From: Ruminiclostridium sp.
GTDB taxonomy: Bacteria; Bacillota_A; Clostridia; Oscillospirales; Ruminococcaceae
Reading direction: 5' to 3'
Assembly: GCA_017550775.1 (NCBI GenBank)
Contig: JAFZOA010000526.1
Location: 1-12,868 of the forward strand
DNA: 12,868 nt
Below the pieces are notes generated by a model. That model was not told where the DNA came from. It saw nothing but the letters and a program-made list of their open reading frames with translations, and ran no database searches. Made by a program: the position numbers and the translations under genes. Below are positions 1-7,238 of the stretch, piece by piece (the stretch's first letter is position 1; the number at the start of each line of letters is the position of its first letter).

Positions 1-2
1 AT

Positions 3-446
3 GTAGGTCTTCTGATAGACTTCGGCGCACCGCTCGGCAACGGCTTTGATCTCGTGTTCGTATTTACCGGCACCGACGGCAGCACGAAGAAAGTGCCGGC
101 GTCCTACGACAAGGCACTCACCAACAGCACTGTATTCGTAAAGGTCCGCGATCTGCTCACCGAGGCGGGAGTAAGCCCCGACAGCGTCTCTGATTTCCGC
201 ATAGTGAACAACGGCGGAGACAGCATAGACAGCGTAGTGATAGGCATGGGAAGAGCCGGTGCGACCGAGCTCAGATTTGAAGCCGCCGCTTCGGAAAGCG
301 ACAACGAGCCCAATCCCGCGACCGGCGTTGGTATAGGCTCCGCGGCTCTGCTTGCGGCAGGCGCAGCGGCACTCGGTATAGCTTCAAGAAAACGCGCAGA
401 TAAACCGGGGGCTCTGATCTCCGGCTCACCCGCCCCGAAGCAGTAA
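3..446 (+). CDS. 3' end of a surface protein with NPATG sorting-type tail (partial)
   Basis: The reading frame is open from base 3, so this is the C-terminal part (about 147 residues) of a gene that starts upstream; the GTG at 54 is only an internal codon. The visible part has a short beta-rich stretch rich in Asp, Ser and Gly. It ends in NPATG (312-326), a hydrophobic Ala/Gly/Leu segment (about 330-380) and a basic SRKR. This order of motif, hydrophobic span and basic residues is that of a cell-wall sorting signal or a surface-protein membrane anchor; NPxTG variants are common in Ruminococcus-type Clostridia. About 15 residues follow the basic cluster, which is longer than usual. The nature of the main domain cannot be judged from this fragment. 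The downstream gene begins 17 bases after the stop, so the two may share a transcript. Confidence 0.8.
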   Translation, partial: VGLLIDFGAPLGNGFDLVFVFTGTDGSTKKVPASYDKALTNSTVFVKVRDLLTEAGVSPDSVSDFRIVNNGGDSIDSVVIGMGRAGATELRFEAAASESDNEPNPATGVGIGSAALLAAGAAALGIASRKRADKPGALISGSPAPKQ

Positions 447-463
447 CAGGAGGACTTTTTATC

Positions 464-829
464 ATGAGTGTTATCGGTAATATTCTGTGGTTTTTACTCG
501 GTGGCTTTTTAAGCGGGTTTGCGTGGCTTATATCCGGGATCCTCTGGTGCATTACGATCATCGGTATCCCATACGGCCTGCAGTGCTTCAAGTTCGCCTC
601 GCTTTCATTTTTCCCGTTCGGTAAAGAGGTCGAGTACGGCGGCGGAGCGGTCTCACTGCTTGCAAACATAATATGGATAATCTTCTTTGGTATCGAAATG
701 GCAGTCGGAAATCTGGTACTCGGTCTTATCTGGTGCATCACGATCATAGGCATACCGTTCGGAAAGCAGTTCTTCAAGATAGCGCGGCTTTCGCTCACTC
801 CCTTCGGTGCCAGGATAGTATCGGTATAG
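464..829 (+). CDS. YccF domain family inner-membrane protein
   Basis: A complete 121-residue protein made of two homologous halves. Each half has a hydrophobic helix followed by the motif WCITIIGIP(Y/F)G, then a QxFKxAxLS stretch and a PFG (residues about 28-54 and 90-116). This duplicated arrangement and the length match the YccF domain family (DUF307), small membrane proteins of unknown biochemical role. Start choice is clear: an AGGAGG lies a few bases upstream of ATG 464. It ends with TAG, so TAG is a normal stop in this genome. It follows the sorting-signal gene by 17 bases and is closed by a hairpin terminator at 886-925. The family call is from recognised motifs and is fairly secure; function is unknown. 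Confidence 0.9.
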   Translation: MSVIGNILWFLLGGFLSGFAWLISGILWCITIIGIPYGLQCFKFASLSFFPFGKEVEYGGGAVSLLANIIWIIFFGIEMAVGNLVLGLIWCITIIGIPFGKQFFKIARLSLTPFGARIVSV

Positions 830-885
830 TCCGAACCGTCACCCTCGCCCTTGATATCTGACAAATGGTTGTCGTATAACGTCAG

Positions 886-935
886 GATCTCCCCGGAGTC
901 TGTTCTGAAAAGCTCCGGGGAGATCTTCTGTTGTT
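886..935 (+). terminator. Rho-independent terminator after the YccF gene
   Basis: Perfect 13-bp inverted repeat GATCTCCCCGGAG (886-898) and CTCCGGGGAGATC (913-925) with a 14-nt loop. It is followed by the T-rich run TTCTGTTGTTC, a weak U-tract. It lies 57 bases after the YccF stop and upstream of the next promoter. Confidence 0.8.
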
Positions 936-997
936 CGGGTCTAAAGCCTGACCTGCTCTTGTATTACGGCTCACCGGTTAAAACTGTCCGGTGTCAA

Positions 998-1026
998 TTG
1001 ACATCAGCCTGCTATGGTGATATAAT
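998..1026 (+). promoter_or_regulatory. Consensus SigA promoter for the first HD-GYP gene
   Basis: TTGACA (998-1003), a 17-base spacer and TATAAT (1021-1026): an exact consensus match, with an extended -10 TG at 1018-1019. The expected start point is near 1033, giving a leader of about 160 nt before the ATG at 1195. Confidence 0.9.
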
Positions 1027-1032
1027 AACATT

Positions 1033-1194
1033 GGTCATACCTATGTCCTTTGTGGTCGGAGCAAGCCGAAAGGACGCCCCCGCGAAAGCTTACAGGGCTC
1101 ATCCTGCCGCAGTACCACCGGCGGGTACCCGATATATAAGACGGACAGAAACTGAAACGGATACCTCGGTGTACGGATAAGAGGAGACAGTTAA
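1033..1194 (+). promoter_or_regulatory. Structured 5' leader of the first HD-GYP gene (candidate riboswitch)
   Basis: About 160 nt of GC-rich leader with several possible helices: GTCCTTT (1045-1051) with AAAGGAC (1069-1075); GCCC (1076-1079) with GGGC (1095-1098); GTACC (1112-1116) with GGTAC (1124-1128). CCTC (1164-1167) could pair with GAGG of the ribosome binding site (1181-1184), which could hide the translation start. Parts loosely recall the cyclic-di-GMP-I (GEMM) riboswitch: a GCAAGCC-GAAA-GGACGC stretch and a later GCGAAAGC. The canonical GCAAACC/ACGCAAAGCC core is not intact, so I do not assign it to that family. It also covers the gene-free interval before the coding region. Confidence 0.45.
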
Positions 1195-3900
1195 ATGGAT
1201 AAAAACAAAAAACGGACAGGCAGAAAAAAGCTGTCAAGACAGTATGCCGTCATGGTCTTTGCGGTACAGCTCATAACATCTCTTGCGCTGTGCTTTTTAG
1301 TGCGTGCGGAAGCCGTCAATATCTATCTTTCCGCGAAGAACGACATGATCTCCGAGATCCTCGTAAAAGAAGCTGGCGCTTTAAGCATGGATAATTATAA
1401 CCCTACACCGTCGTGGGAGCTCGATTACTGGAAAGAGCACTATACCGAGCTCGACACAGACGTCGAAAGGTACGATGAAGGATTAACGGAGGAGGAAGAG
1501 GATCATCTGTTCGATTTTTCTTACAGCCTGAATGGGGACGAAATAGCAGCCGAAGAATACCTGAACGCCCTGCCGCACGAAGAACAGTTCAGATATGCAG
1601 CTTTTCAGTTTTACGGGTTCCTGGAACTTTTCAAAAGAAGATCCGATTATTACGGATACGAAGGCTGCTCCTGCTTTATGGATCTCGGGAACGGGGAGTA
1701 TATGGTACTTGTCGATCAGGACAAAGACGCTGTTTTTATCAATGATCGTATCTATATCGAGAAGAACAGCGATTCCAAAGATAAGATAATGTCAGAGCTC
1801 CGCTCCCATACATATACGGATAATGAGAATACCGAGGTCGGATATGTCCGTACCGACCGCACCGATGAGAACGGAAAGCACCATAAGCTGTATGTGGGGT
1901 TCGCGCCGATAGTTTTTGACGGGGAGATAAAAGCCGTTATAACTCTGAACTATAACTATGATTCGTTCGAGGAACGTATCAACGGTATGATAGCCGTTGC
2001 TCTGGTGATACTGATATCCGTAAACCTGCTCGTGTGCGTACTGTTTATCCACAGGACAAGAAGGATAGCCGCGAGACCGATATCCTCCATTCAGAACGCC
2101 GTCCGCGAGTACATGACCACAAGGGACAGCAAAACGGCGCGCGGCAAGCTTAATCACATCTATTCCGGAAACGAGATCGGTGTTCTCGCCGAGGATGTGG
2201 ATCAGATGATAGCCGATATAGACCGGCATATCGACGAGATCGAAAAGGCGGGACTGCGGCTCCGTACTCTTACGAAGGAAGTCATGGAAGCTCTCGCAAG
2301 CGCAATAGACGCGAAGGACAAGTACACCCACGGTCACTCGTCAAGAGTCGCCGATTATTCGAGAAAGCTCGCGGAAATGGACGGGCTCAGCGAGGAAGAA
2401 TGTGAGAAGGTCTATTACTCGGCGCTGCTCCACGATGTCGGAAAGATAGGCGTTCCGAGCCGTATCATCAACAAGGAGAGCCGTCTTACCGACGAGGAAT
2501 ACGAGACGATAAAGAAGCACCCCGCACTCGGAGCGCAGATACTCGGCAGCATAAGCGAGTTCCCGTATCTGAGCATCGGCGCGCACTATCATCACGAGCG
2601 CTACGACGGACGAGGCTATCCGGAGGGGCTAAAAGGCGAGAATATACCGAAGATCGCGAGGATAGTCGCCGTTGCGGACGCTTACGACGCTATGGCTTCA
2701 AAGAGAAGCTACCGCGACCCGATACCCCAGCAGAGGGTGCGCGAGGAGATAGTCAAGGGCTCGGGTACGCAGTTCGACCCCGAATACGCACGGCTCATGC
2801 TCCGGCTCATAGACATCGACACCGGGTATGAGATGCAGGAACAGACCGAAACCGGCGAAAGCACCGACAACGAGCTTGTTATCGGTGAATACAGGAGCGC
2901 AGTTTCCGATGGTACGCTTATCGACGGCTTCATGACCACTATGAGAATGAGCGTCGGCTCGGACGAGGAAGCCACGGGTATATACCCCTCGCCGTCACTG
3001 TTGCTGTTCGACTCTCTTGATGCCCGCGCACACAGCGACGAAAGGGAAATAAAGGATCTGCTGTATTTCGAGTACGGCGAGCTGTGGTTCGACGGTCACG
3101 CCGACACCTCGGGAGCAAGAAAGATACAGATAAAGGTCACGGACGAAGGTTCCCCGGATATACACAAAAACGGCGATTACATCATCGAAGCGGTAAGGAT
3201 AAAGGATCACGCCCTTATCAGGCTTTACAGCAGGAATCAGACTGCGGAAATCACGGTCGCGCTGCCCGACAGCACAAGATTTATGTATATCGGGCTTACG
3301 GGAGAGCACTGCCGCTATATCGATGTTGATATAAGCAAGGCGGAGATCGAATGTCTGCCCGGCTATATCCCGAGGATAGCAGACGAGATAAGCTACATAG
3401 ACGTTCCCGCGGGGGATATACCGAACGTCCAGGTGGACGGCTACCGCACGGCTCATTCCGCCGGAGTGCCGATAACGGACGGACTGCGGCTTACATTCCA
3501 TGCGAAGAGCCTGCCGACCGCGCGCCTTGTGTGGCATTGTCCGTTCATAGACATATTCTGCTCCGACGACGGAAGCGTGAACGGGGCAAATTACCGCGAT
3601 CTCGCGTTCATGCGGTTTGACGGCGAATGCTGGGGATGCGACCCGGGCTGTACCGTTGAGCTTGATGTCAGCAAGAATGATGATTTCAAGGGCTGGGACG
3701 CATGGAAGGAGTTCGGCAGGAACGGCTTCGATACGACCGTCACATTCTCGGTCAGGGACAACCGTATCACCGTCGCGACCGAGAACGCCGGTATCGCTGT
3801 CAGGAACACGGCTGTGATCTCCGGCATTTCCGATCCGGTCTACGCTGCCATAACGGGAGATCAGGTTGCGATAACCGACGTACGTTTGACTGTCAAGTGA
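1195..3900 (+). CDS. Transmembrane HAMP/HD-GYP cyclic-di-GMP phosphodiesterase with a C-terminal beta-sandwich extension
   Basis: A 901-residue sensor enzyme predicted to hydrolyse cyclic-di-GMP in the cytoplasm. Order: basic N-terminus; TM1 (about 17-37); extracellular sensor region (about 38-262); TM2 (263-286); HAMP-type linker (about 287-345); HD-GYP domain (about 358-545). The metal and catalytic set looks complete: GHS with H381, the HD pair H413-D414 in LLHDVGKIG, H442, H466-H467 and the GYP motif DGRGYP (471-476), then VAD with D495. Residues about 556-901 are not part of the HD-GYP family. They are beta-rich and seem to be two related domains, whose ends read YIGLTGEHCRYIDVDI (about 698-713) and YAAITGDQVAITDVRL (about 883-898). 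The start is ATG 1195 with GAGGAG upstream. The enzyme call is confident; the role of the extension is unknown. Confidence 0.92.
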   Translation: MDKNKKRTGRKKLSRQYAVMVFAVQLITSLALCFLVRAEAVNIYLSAKNDMISEILVKEAGALSMDNYNPTPSWELDYWKEHYTELDTDVERYDEGLTEEEEDHLFDFSYSLNGDEIAAEEYLNALPHEEQFRYAAFQFYGFLELFKRRSDYYGYEGCSCFMDLGNGEYMVLVDQDKDAVFINDRIYIEKNSDSKDKIMSELRSHTYTDNENTEVGYVRTDRTDENGKHHKLYVGFAPIVFDGEIKAVITLNYNYDSFEERINGMIAVALVILISVNLLVCVLFIHRTRRIAARPISSIQNAVREYMTTRDSKTARGKLNHIYSGNEIGVLAEDVDQMIADIDRHIDEIEKAGLRLRTLTKEVMEALASAIDAKDKYTHGHSSRVADYSRKLAEMDGLSEEECEKVYYSALLHDVGKIGVPSRIINKESRLTDEEYETIKKHPALGAQILGSISEFPYLSIGAHYHHERYDGRGYPEGLKGENIPKIARIVAVADAYDAMASKRSYRDPIPQQRVREEIVKGSGTQFDPEYARLMLRLIDIDTGYEMQEQTETGESTDNELVIGEYRSAVSDGTLIDGFMTTMRMSVGSDEEATGIYPSPSLLLFDSLDARAHSDEREIKDLLYFEYGELWFDGHADTSGARKIQIKVTDEGSPDIHKNGDYIIEAVRIKDHALIRLYSRNQTAEITVALPDSTRFMYIGLTGEHCRYIDVDISKAEIECLPGYIPRIADEISYIDVPAGDIPNVQVDGYRTAHSAGVPITDGLRLTFHAKSLPTARLVWHCPFIDIFCSDDGSVNGANYRDLAFMRFDGECWGCDPGCTVELDVSKNDDFKGWDAWKEFGRNGFDTTVTFSVRDNRITVATENAGIAVRNTAVISGISDPVYAAITGDQVAITDVRLTVK

Positions 3901-3907
3901 TGATAAG

Positions 3908-3943
3908 AGCCGCACACGCAGAGCAGGTGCGGCTTTCGTCGTA
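3908..3943 (+). terminator. Terminator after the first HD-GYP gene
   Basis: Stem AGCCGCAC (3908-3915) and GTGCGGCT (3927-3934) with an 11-nt loop, running into TTTCGTCGT. It sits 7 bases after the stop codon. It supports separate transcription of the two HD-GYP genes. Confidence 0.75.
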
Positions 3944-4059
3944 TCTGCCGCTTCCGGAAGCACCTCCCCGGTACCGGTAATACCCCTTTATTCGCCGCGT
4001 TACAGTTTGCACGATTATCGAAAACAACGGCAGATCCCGTAGATAAAGCATATCATGTA

Positions 4060-4088
4060 TTGACAATAAAGCGGAAAAGTATTATAAT
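4060..4088 (+). promoter_or_regulatory. Consensus SigA promoter for the second HD-GYP gene
   Basis: TTGACA (4060-4065), a 17-base spacer and TATAAT (4083-4088), again an exact match. The predicted start is near 4095, leaving a leader of about 115 nt. The bases between the upstream terminator and this promoter (3944-4059) show nothing else I can name. Confidence 0.9.
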
Positions 4089-4094
4089 GTACAA

Positions 4095-4210
4095 TTGGGG
4101 AGGAGCGTACTCCGTTTGTACGGGGCGGCTCCGCACACGGTATGGCGGTCTCTTCGCCCGCCGTGACAATACATCGGATCGAGACTGTCCGATGACAAAA
4201 GGAAGAATGT
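4095..4210 (+). promoter_or_regulatory. Structured 5' leader of the second HD-GYP gene
   Basis: Three successive hairpins can be drawn. GGAGC (4102-4106) pairs with GCTCC (4128-4132), enclosing CCGT/ACGG (4112-4115, 4120-4123). CACGG (4136-4140) pairs with CCGTG (4161-4165), enclosing GGCG/CGCC (4144-4147, 4155-4158). CATCGGA (4172-4178) pairs with TCCGATG (4188-4194) just before the ribosome binding site AAAGGAAGA. No U-tract follows the last stem, so any control would more likely be at translation. I do not recognise a known riboswitch class. Confidence 0.4.
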
Positions 4211-5785
4211 ATGAAAAAGGACAGTAAGCTCACCATACAGATAGTAGTCCTTACCGCGTTGATGTTCATTGCGATCGCAACAATAAGCAGCATCGCCGTA
4301 TATGCAGGAAGCAGAGATGCCTATCTTATGGCTAAGACAAACTCCATACAGAAAGACCTTATCCGTGCGGCGGACTATATCCGGGACATTCCCGGAAGCC
4401 CGTGGTTCATTGATTACTGGGAAAAACACCCCGTCGATGTTGCCGAGCCCATGACGAGCAGGGAAATGGTATCTTCGTCGGAAAAGCCTCGCTACTTTGA
4501 AACGGAAAAGGAAGCGGTGAACTTCTTTGAGGGCTGTTCCGATGTATATAAACTCGCTTTTGCAAAAGAAGCGTACACAAGCTTTGCCCAGTGGCTCGAA
4601 CGTGAGCTTGATATGTACGATTATGACGGCGTTTATATCATAGATATAAACGATACAAAGGGCGGTTATGTGTTCTTTGAGGAGAGCGGGAACGGAACAA
4701 AGAGCAAGCTCGGAAAAGCGTGGGATCGCGACATTAATGAACACACCGCCATACGGAAGCTTCTTTCCTCAAACAACGACGAGACCGTGTTTGAGATAGT
4801 GAGACCCGGCGACTTCGTAAGCCAGAACTATTATTTCGGATACAAGCCGATAATGTATAAAGGCGAGATACGGGCGGTCGTCTGCATAACGTACAACTGG
4901 GAAAGCTTTCATAAGGATCTTGTAAGAAGCGTTTCGTTCATTATCGCGACCTCGCTTCTGGTAATGCTCGCGGTATGTGCGGTGCTGCTGCTTCTGATAA
5001 GGAAGTTTGTCATAACGCCTATCGGAATAGTGCGCGATGCCGTCCGCAAATATATAAAGGATAAAAACGGTAACAGCGCCGTAGGTAAGATCGGCTCGGT
5101 AAAGGTCAAGAATGATATCGGCGAACTTTCGTATGATGTAAGCGAGCTTATCCGCAACATTGACGGGTATATAAAGGATATAAGCAAAGCGCGTGACGAT
5201 ATACAGACTCTCTCCGAAGAGGTCATGGAAGCTCTCGCGCGTACCATAGATGCCAAGGATAAGTACACGAACGGTCATTCCGAACGAGTGGCGATATACT
5301 CGCGAATGCTCGGTATCAAGCTCGGACTCTCAATAAATGAGCAGAACAACCTGTACTACATGGGCCTGCTGCACGATATAGGAAAGATCGGTATTCGACA
5401 CGATCTGATAAGCAAGGCGACCGTGCTTACCAAAGAAGAGTACAGCATCATGAAGAACCACACGGTCTATGGGTACGAGATACTCTCAAAGATCGACAGC
5501 CTCCCCGAGCTCGCCAAGGTGGCGCGCTGGCATCACGAATGCTATGACGGGAGCGGCTATCCCGACGGACTTGCCGGCGAGGATATCCCGTTCGTGGTAA
5601 GAATAATCGCCGTCGCCGACAGCTACGACGCAATGACCTCCAACCGAAGCTACCGTAAGTATCTGACGCAGGAAGAGGTTCGTGCCGAGATCGAAAATAA
5701 CAGCGGGACTCAGTTCGACCCGGTGGTTGCGAAGGCAATGCTCGATATTATCGACGGAGACAAGAGATACTCGTTCCACGAGTGA
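4211..5785 (+). CDS. Transmembrane HAMP/HD-GYP cyclic-di-GMP phosphodiesterase
   Basis: A 524-residue paralogue of the preceding protein, without its C-terminal extension. Order: TM1 (about 8-32); extracellular sensor (about 33-235); TM2 (about 240-263); HAMP-like linker (about 264-325); HD-GYP domain (about 335-518). Key residues are present: GHS (H356), LLHDIGKIG with H388-D389, H417, HHE (H441-H442), DGSGYP (446-451) and VADSYD. The sensor resembles that of its neighbour: SPWFIDYWEKH against PSWELDYWKEH, and KGEIRAVVCITYNWESF against DGEIKAVITLNYNYDSF. The two therefore probably arose by duplication and may sense related signals. The start is ATG 4211 with AAAGGAAGA upstream. It has its own promoter and leader. 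Substrate specificity (cyclic-di-GMP rather than another cyclic dinucleotide) is from family knowledge, not shown here. Confidence 0.92.
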   Translation: MKKDSKLTIQIVVLTALMFIAIATISSIAVYAGSRDAYLMAKTNSIQKDLIRAADYIRDIPGSPWFIDYWEKHPVDVAEPMTSREMVSSSEKPRYFETEKEAVNFFEGCSDVYKLAFAKEAYTSFAQWLERELDMYDYDGVYIIDINDTKGGYVFFEESGNGTKSKLGKAWDRDINEHTAIRKLLSSNNDETVFEIVRPGDFVSQNYYFGYKPIMYKGEIRAVVCITYNWESFHKDLVRSVSFIIATSLLVMLAVCAVLLLLIRKFVITPIGIVRDAVRKYIKDKNGNSAVGKIGSVKVKNDIGELSYDVSELIRNIDGYIKDISKARDDIQTLSEEVMEALARTIDAKDKYTNGHSERVAIYSRMLGIKLGLSINEQNNLYYMGLLHDIGKIGIRHDLISKATVLTKEEYSIMKNHTVYGYEILSKIDSLPELAKVARWHHECYDGSGYPDGLAGEDIPFVVRIIAVADSYDAMTSNRSYRKYLTQEEVRAEIENNSGTQFDPVVAKAMLDIIDGDKRYSFHE

Positions 5786-5846
5786 TATACGGCGTTCAGG
5801 CTGTCGACCGCGGAAAGCCGCCGGTATCTGACCCGCAATATGATAT

Positions 5847-5890
5847 TATAATGCCCGGAAGAGCCTCGAATGACGGTGTCTTCGGGCATT
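5847..5890 (+). promoter_or_regulatory. -10 box overlapped by an inverted repeat, upstream of the importer operon
   Basis: TATAAT at 5847-5852 has only a poor -35 candidate (GTATCT at 5824-5829 with a 17-base spacer). A near-perfect inverted repeat, AATGCCCGGAAGA (5850-5862) and TCTTCGGGCATT (5879-5890) with one bulged base, overlaps the -10 and the likely start point. It may be an operator for the sugar importer. It may instead be a terminator hairpin for readthrough from the HD-GYP gene, but no U-tract follows it. The sequence alone does not decide. Confidence 0.45.
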
Positions 5891-5915
5891 GTACGTTCAG
5901 GAAGGAAAGGAATGT

Positions 5916-7229
5916 ATGAGTGGACTGAAAAAACGCGTATCGCGTATAGCTGCTTTATCTGCTGTCACGGCGGCCTTGCTGGTGAACTCGGGCGGCTGCG
6001 CCGACGGCGGGAAGGGCTATGTGTACTATCTTAACTATAATCCCGAAGCGGACAGCGCGCTCCACGGGATAGCGGAGCATTACACAGAGCTGACCGGTGT
6101 GCCGGTAAAGATCATCACAGCCGCGTCCGGCTCGTATCCAAGCACACTCAGCGCGCAGATGAACAAGCCCTCACCTCCCACTCTGTTCGTATGCGGTGAT
6201 GTCCGCGACATAGCGGATTGGGAATATTACTGCTATGATCTCGGCCGGACGGAGCTTTCCGGCATGATCGGGAATACCGAGCAATGCCTTTACGACCGTG
6301 AGGGTAAGATGAGAGCGGTAGGCTACTGCTATGAGGCATTCGGGATCATAGTGAACAAAAGGCTTCTCGCGAAGGCGGGGTATGAAGTCGGAGATATCCG
6401 GAGCTTTGCTTCGCTAAAAGCTGTCGCCGAGGACATACATTCCCGGAGCGGTGAGCTCGGCTTCGACGCATTCACCTCATCCGGTCTGGACGACTCGTCG
6501 TCATGGCGGTTCAGCGCTCATCTGGCGAATATTCCGCTTTATTATGAGTTCCGTGACGATAATATCACGGAGCAGCCCGCGTCGATAACGGGAAGATATC
6601 TCGGTCTTTATAAGAATGTGTGGGATATGTACATAAACAACGCGACCGTTCCGAAGGACAGCATCCCCGACGCTACCGGCAACATGGCGGAGGAGGAGTT
6701 CGGCTCCGGTAAGGCTGTGTTCTATCAGAACGGTACATGGGAATACGAAAAACTTACCGGAAGCGCCGGGTATTCAATGGATCCCGGAGATCTCACCATG
6801 ATACCGATATACTGCGGAATGGAAGGCGAGGAGAATGCCGGGCTTTGCGTAGGCACGGAAAACTACTGGGCAGTGAACTCACAGGCGGGGCAGAAAAACA
6901 TCGACGCTACCATAGATTTCATGTGCTGGCTCGTGTCGTCGGACGAGGGCAGACAAATGATGTCCGAGCAGTTCGGGGTCACTCCGTTCAAGGGTCATAC
7001 AGAACCGGAAAATGTCTTCTTCGGCGCGGCAAAGCAATATGAAGACGAGAAGAGATATGACATAACCTGGGAGTTCGGCTCAACGCCCAATAGCACCCAG
7101 TGGCGCGCGGGAGTAGTTTCCGCGCTAACAAAGTATTCATGCGGCGGCGGTGACTGGTCGGACGTGGAACGCGCCTTCGCCGAAGGCTGGAGCTATCAGT
7201 ACAGGATCGAAAACTGCATTTTTGACTGA
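5916..7229 (+). CDS. Lipoprotein substrate-binding protein of a CUT1-type sugar ABC importer
   Basis: A 437-residue extracellular solute-binding protein, family 1 type, which would capture a sugar outside the cell and deliver it to the two permeases downstream. The N-terminus has a basic KKR, a hydrophobic core and a cysteine at 28 in NSGGC, an acceptable but imperfect lipobox. The mature part shows features of the family: a YYLNYNPE start strand, a TLFVCGDVRDI segment, AFGIIVNKRLLAKAGYE in the hinge region, a GKAVFYQNGTWE motif, and a late FMCWLVSSDEGRQ helix. I chose ATG 5916 because AGGAAGGAAAGG lies just upstream; the in-frame TTG at 5889 lies inside the hairpin and lacks such a site. The permease starts 9 bases after the stop. 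No glycosidase gene lies nearby, so the sugar cannot be named. Confidence 0.88.
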   Translation: MSGLKKRVSRIAALSAVTAALLVNSGGCADGGKGYVYYLNYNPEADSALHGIAEHYTELTGVPVKIITAASGSYPSTLSAQMNKPSPPTLFVCGDVRDIADWEYYCYDLGRTELSGMIGNTEQCLYDREGKMRAVGYCYEAFGIIVNKRLLAKAGYEVGDIRSFASLKAVAEDIHSRSGELGFDAFTSSGLDDSSSWRFSAHLANIPLYYEFRDDNITEQPASITGRYLGLYKNVWDMYINNATVPKDSIPDATGNMAEEEFGSGKAVFYQNGTWEYEKLTGSAGYSMDPGDLTMIPIYCGMEGEENAGLCVGTENYWAVNSQAGQKNIDATIDFMCWLVSSDEGRQMMSEQFGVTPFKGHTEPENVFFGAAKQYEDEKRYDITWEFGSTPNSTQWRAGVVSALTKYSCGGGDWSDVERAFAEGWSYQYRIENCIFD

Positions 7230-7238
7230 GGTGACGGA

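Noticed and set aside
851..1180. Plus-strand open frame of 109 codons between the YccF and HD-GYP genes
   Set aside because: It runs through the terminator, the promoter and the leader, has no ribosome binding site and shows no family-like motif.
1033..1194. Calling the first HD-GYP leader a cyclic-di-GMP-I (GEMM) riboswitch
   Set aside because: Only fragments resemble the consensus; the conserved GCAAACC/ACGCAAAGCC core is not intact and the GAAA-capped stem would be only two pairs. Kept as an unassigned structured leader.
2995..3963. Long minus-strand open frame opposite the HD-GYP C-terminal region
   Set aside because: It is antisense to a well supported frame and reflects the GC-rich third-position pattern of the real gene; no start signal or protein motif.
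5889..5915. Upstream TTG start for the sugar-binding lipoprotein
   Set aside because: It would add nine residues before the signal peptide and lies at the end of the hairpin; ATG 5916 has AGGAAGGAAAGG directly upstream.
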